The translations under genes and the position numbers were made by a program. Below are positions 14,252 to 15,093 of a DNA stretch of 15,093 nt, piece by piece. Below the pieces are notes generated by a model, which saw only the letters and a program-made list of their open reading frames with translations, was not told the DNA's origin and did not search any database. Each line of letters begins with the position of its first letter. Positions within the stretch are counted from its first letter, which is position 1. The stretch comes from an uncultured Clostridia bacterium (GTDB lineage Bacteria > Bacillota > Clostridia > TANB77 > CAG-508), in NCBI GenBank assembly GCA_947631385.1, contig CANRLE010000020.1:1-15093 (forward strand), in the 5' to 3' direction.

Positions 14252-14767
14252 ATAAAACAAGAATTACCTATCAACAGGCAAATTAGAGCAAAAGAAGTAC
14301 AACTCATTGAAGATGACGGTCAAAAAGCAGGCATTATATCATTGGACCAAGCCTTAGAAAGAGCAGAAAGTAAAAACTTAGATTTAGTGTTAGTCTCTCC
14401 TAATACAAACCCACCAGTTTGTAAAATAATGAACTATGGAAAGTACAAATTTGAGCAAGCCAAAAAAGAAAAAGAAGCAAAGAAAAAACAAAAAGTACTT
14501 GAAATAAAAGAATTGAGAGTAACACCAAATATTGAAGAACATGATTTCAGCTTTAAATGTAAAAATGCCAGAAAATTTTTGACAGATGGAAACAAAGTAA
14601 AAATAACAGTTAGATTTAGAGGAAGAGAAGTCAACAATTCAAAAGCAGGAGAAGTTGTACTAAACAAATTTAGTGAGGCTCTACAAGATATTGCTACTGT
14701 TGAAAAAGCACCAAAGCTAGAAGGCAGAAATATGTCTAGTATTTTAGCTAAAAAATCAGATAAATAA
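14252..14767 (+). CDS. infC: Translation initiation factor IF-3, apparent ATA start
   Basis: IF-3 binds the 30S subunit, prevents premature 50S joining and proofreads the start codon. The in-frame codons upstream of the family N-terminus are TTG 14207 (inside the terminator hairpin), ATG 14237 (no Shine-Dalgarno before it) and GTG 14243 (part of the Shine-Dalgarno GGAGGTG, 14239-14245). The best-placed start is ATA 14252, 6 nt after GGAGGTG, giving MKQELPINRQIRAKEVQLI and 171 aa, the normal length. Non-AUG starts on infC are typical, because IF-3 limits its own synthesis by rejecting them; AUU is the classic codon and AUA is rarer. The N-terminal domain (SLDQALERAESKNLDLVLVS, PPVCKIMNYGKYKFEQ), lysine-rich linker and C-terminal domain (VKITVRFRGREV) are all intact. 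Confidence 0.92.
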   Translation: MKQELPINRQIRAKEVQLIEDDGQKAGIISLDQALERAESKNLDLVLVSPNTNPPVCKIMNYGKYKFEQAKKEKEAKKKQKVLEIKELRVTPNIEEHDFSFKCKNARKFLTDGNKVKITVRFRGREVNNSKAGEVVLNKFSEALQDIATVEKAPKLEGRNMSSILAKKSDK

Positions 14768-14786
14768 AACGAAAGGAGTTATTATT

Positions 14787-14990
14787 ATGCCAAAATTAAA
14801 AACAAATAAAGCTGCTAAAAAAAGATATTCATTAACAGCTACAGGAAAAGTAAAAAGAACAAAATCAAACAGAAGACACTTGTTAGCAAACAAAACAAGT
14901 AGACAAAAAAAATCAGGAAAAATTCAAAATGCTTATGCAGATAAGACATGTGAAAATACAATTAAGAAATTATTACCATATGGTAACTAA
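14787..14990 (+). CDS. rpmI: 50S ribosomal protein L35
   Basis: L35 is a small basic protein of the large ribosomal subunit. The start is ATG 14787 with AAAGGAG (14772-14778) 8 nt upstream and 19 bp after infC. The 67-aa product begins MPKLKTNKAAKKRYSLTATG, continues with KVKRTKSNRRHLL and ends LLPYGN, all typical of the family. It is part of the infC-rpmI-rplT operon and under the leader at 14108-14234. Confidence 0.97.
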   Translation: MPKLKTNKAAKKRYSLTATGKVKRTKSNRRHLLANKTSRQKKSGKIQNAYADKTCENTIKKLLPYGN

Positions 14991-15016
14991 AAATGATTAG
15001 AGGAAGGTGAAAATAA

Positions 15017-15093
15017 ATGGCAAGAGTAAAAACAGCTAGAACAACAAGAGCAAGACATAAAAAAGTATTAAAACAAGCAAAAGGATATTATGG
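15017..15093 (+). CDS. rplT: 50S ribosomal protein L20, 5' part
   Basis: The gene starts at ATG 15017, with GAGGAAGGTGA (15000-15010) upstream, and runs off the right edge after 25 codons. The visible product starts MARVKTARTTRARHKKVLKQ and ends AKGYYG, which is the conserved L20 N-terminus that binds 23S rRNA domain II. L20 is also the expected repressor acting on the leader of this operon. Confidence 0.95.
   Translation, partial: MARVKTARTTRARHKKVLKQAKGYY

Noticed and set aside
1..15093. tRNA or rRNA genes
   Set aside because: No cloverleaf-like sequence with a TTCRA T-loop or CCA end and no rRNA stretches were noticed; the longest gene-free interval (6041-6381) is explained by the palindrome and the comF remnant.

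Overview
The window looks like chromosomal DNA of a very AT-rich Bacillota, most likely a member of the Clostridia. The reasons are strong purine-rich ribosome binding sites, near-consensus sigma-A promoters, ribosomal genes arranged as in Firmicutes (rpoA-rplQ; infC-rpmI-rplT behind an attenuator leader) and the standard genetic code (TGA is not read as Trp). A species cannot be named from the sequence alone.

Layout. (1) 1-1096: the end of the large ribosomal protein operon (rpoA 3' part, rplQ with an unusually long internal insertion) and a strong terminator. (2) 1101-2371: an unrecognised 259-aa gene on the minus strand, and a divergent small membrane-anchored protein with a glycosyltransferase-like domain. 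(3) 2434-4698: recD2, broken by an apparent 1-bp insertion in its last helicase motif, then a terminator. (4) 4743-6040: a near-perfect promoter driving a small toxin-antitoxin-like pair and then comF, which has no ATG/GTG/TTG start and appears to start at ATT. (5) 6041-6381: a 340-bp non-coding stretch holding a palindromic MITE-like element with 47-bp perfect inverted arms, followed by a short decayed second copy of part of comF. (6) 6382-13135: a run of plus-strand genes: a KAP-like P-loop NTPase, ligA, a small hypothetical gene, metG and folD, closed by a terminator overlapping the folD stop codon. (7) 13160-14050: dprA, lacking the usual C-terminal domain. (8) 14073-15093: promoter, attenuator leader of the L20 type, infC (apparent ATA start), rpmI and the start of rplT.

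Most genes are housekeeping: transcription, translation, folate one-carbon metabolism and DNA replication or repair. recD2, comF, ligA and dprA lie within about 12 kb, so DNA-processing and DNA-uptake functions are loosely grouped. The accessory part is the 4.7-8.4 kb section (toxin-antitoxin pair, MITE-like palindrome, comF remnant, KAP-like NTPase). It looks like an insertion-prone site around comF and is the best candidate here for a little-described, possibly defence-related, system.
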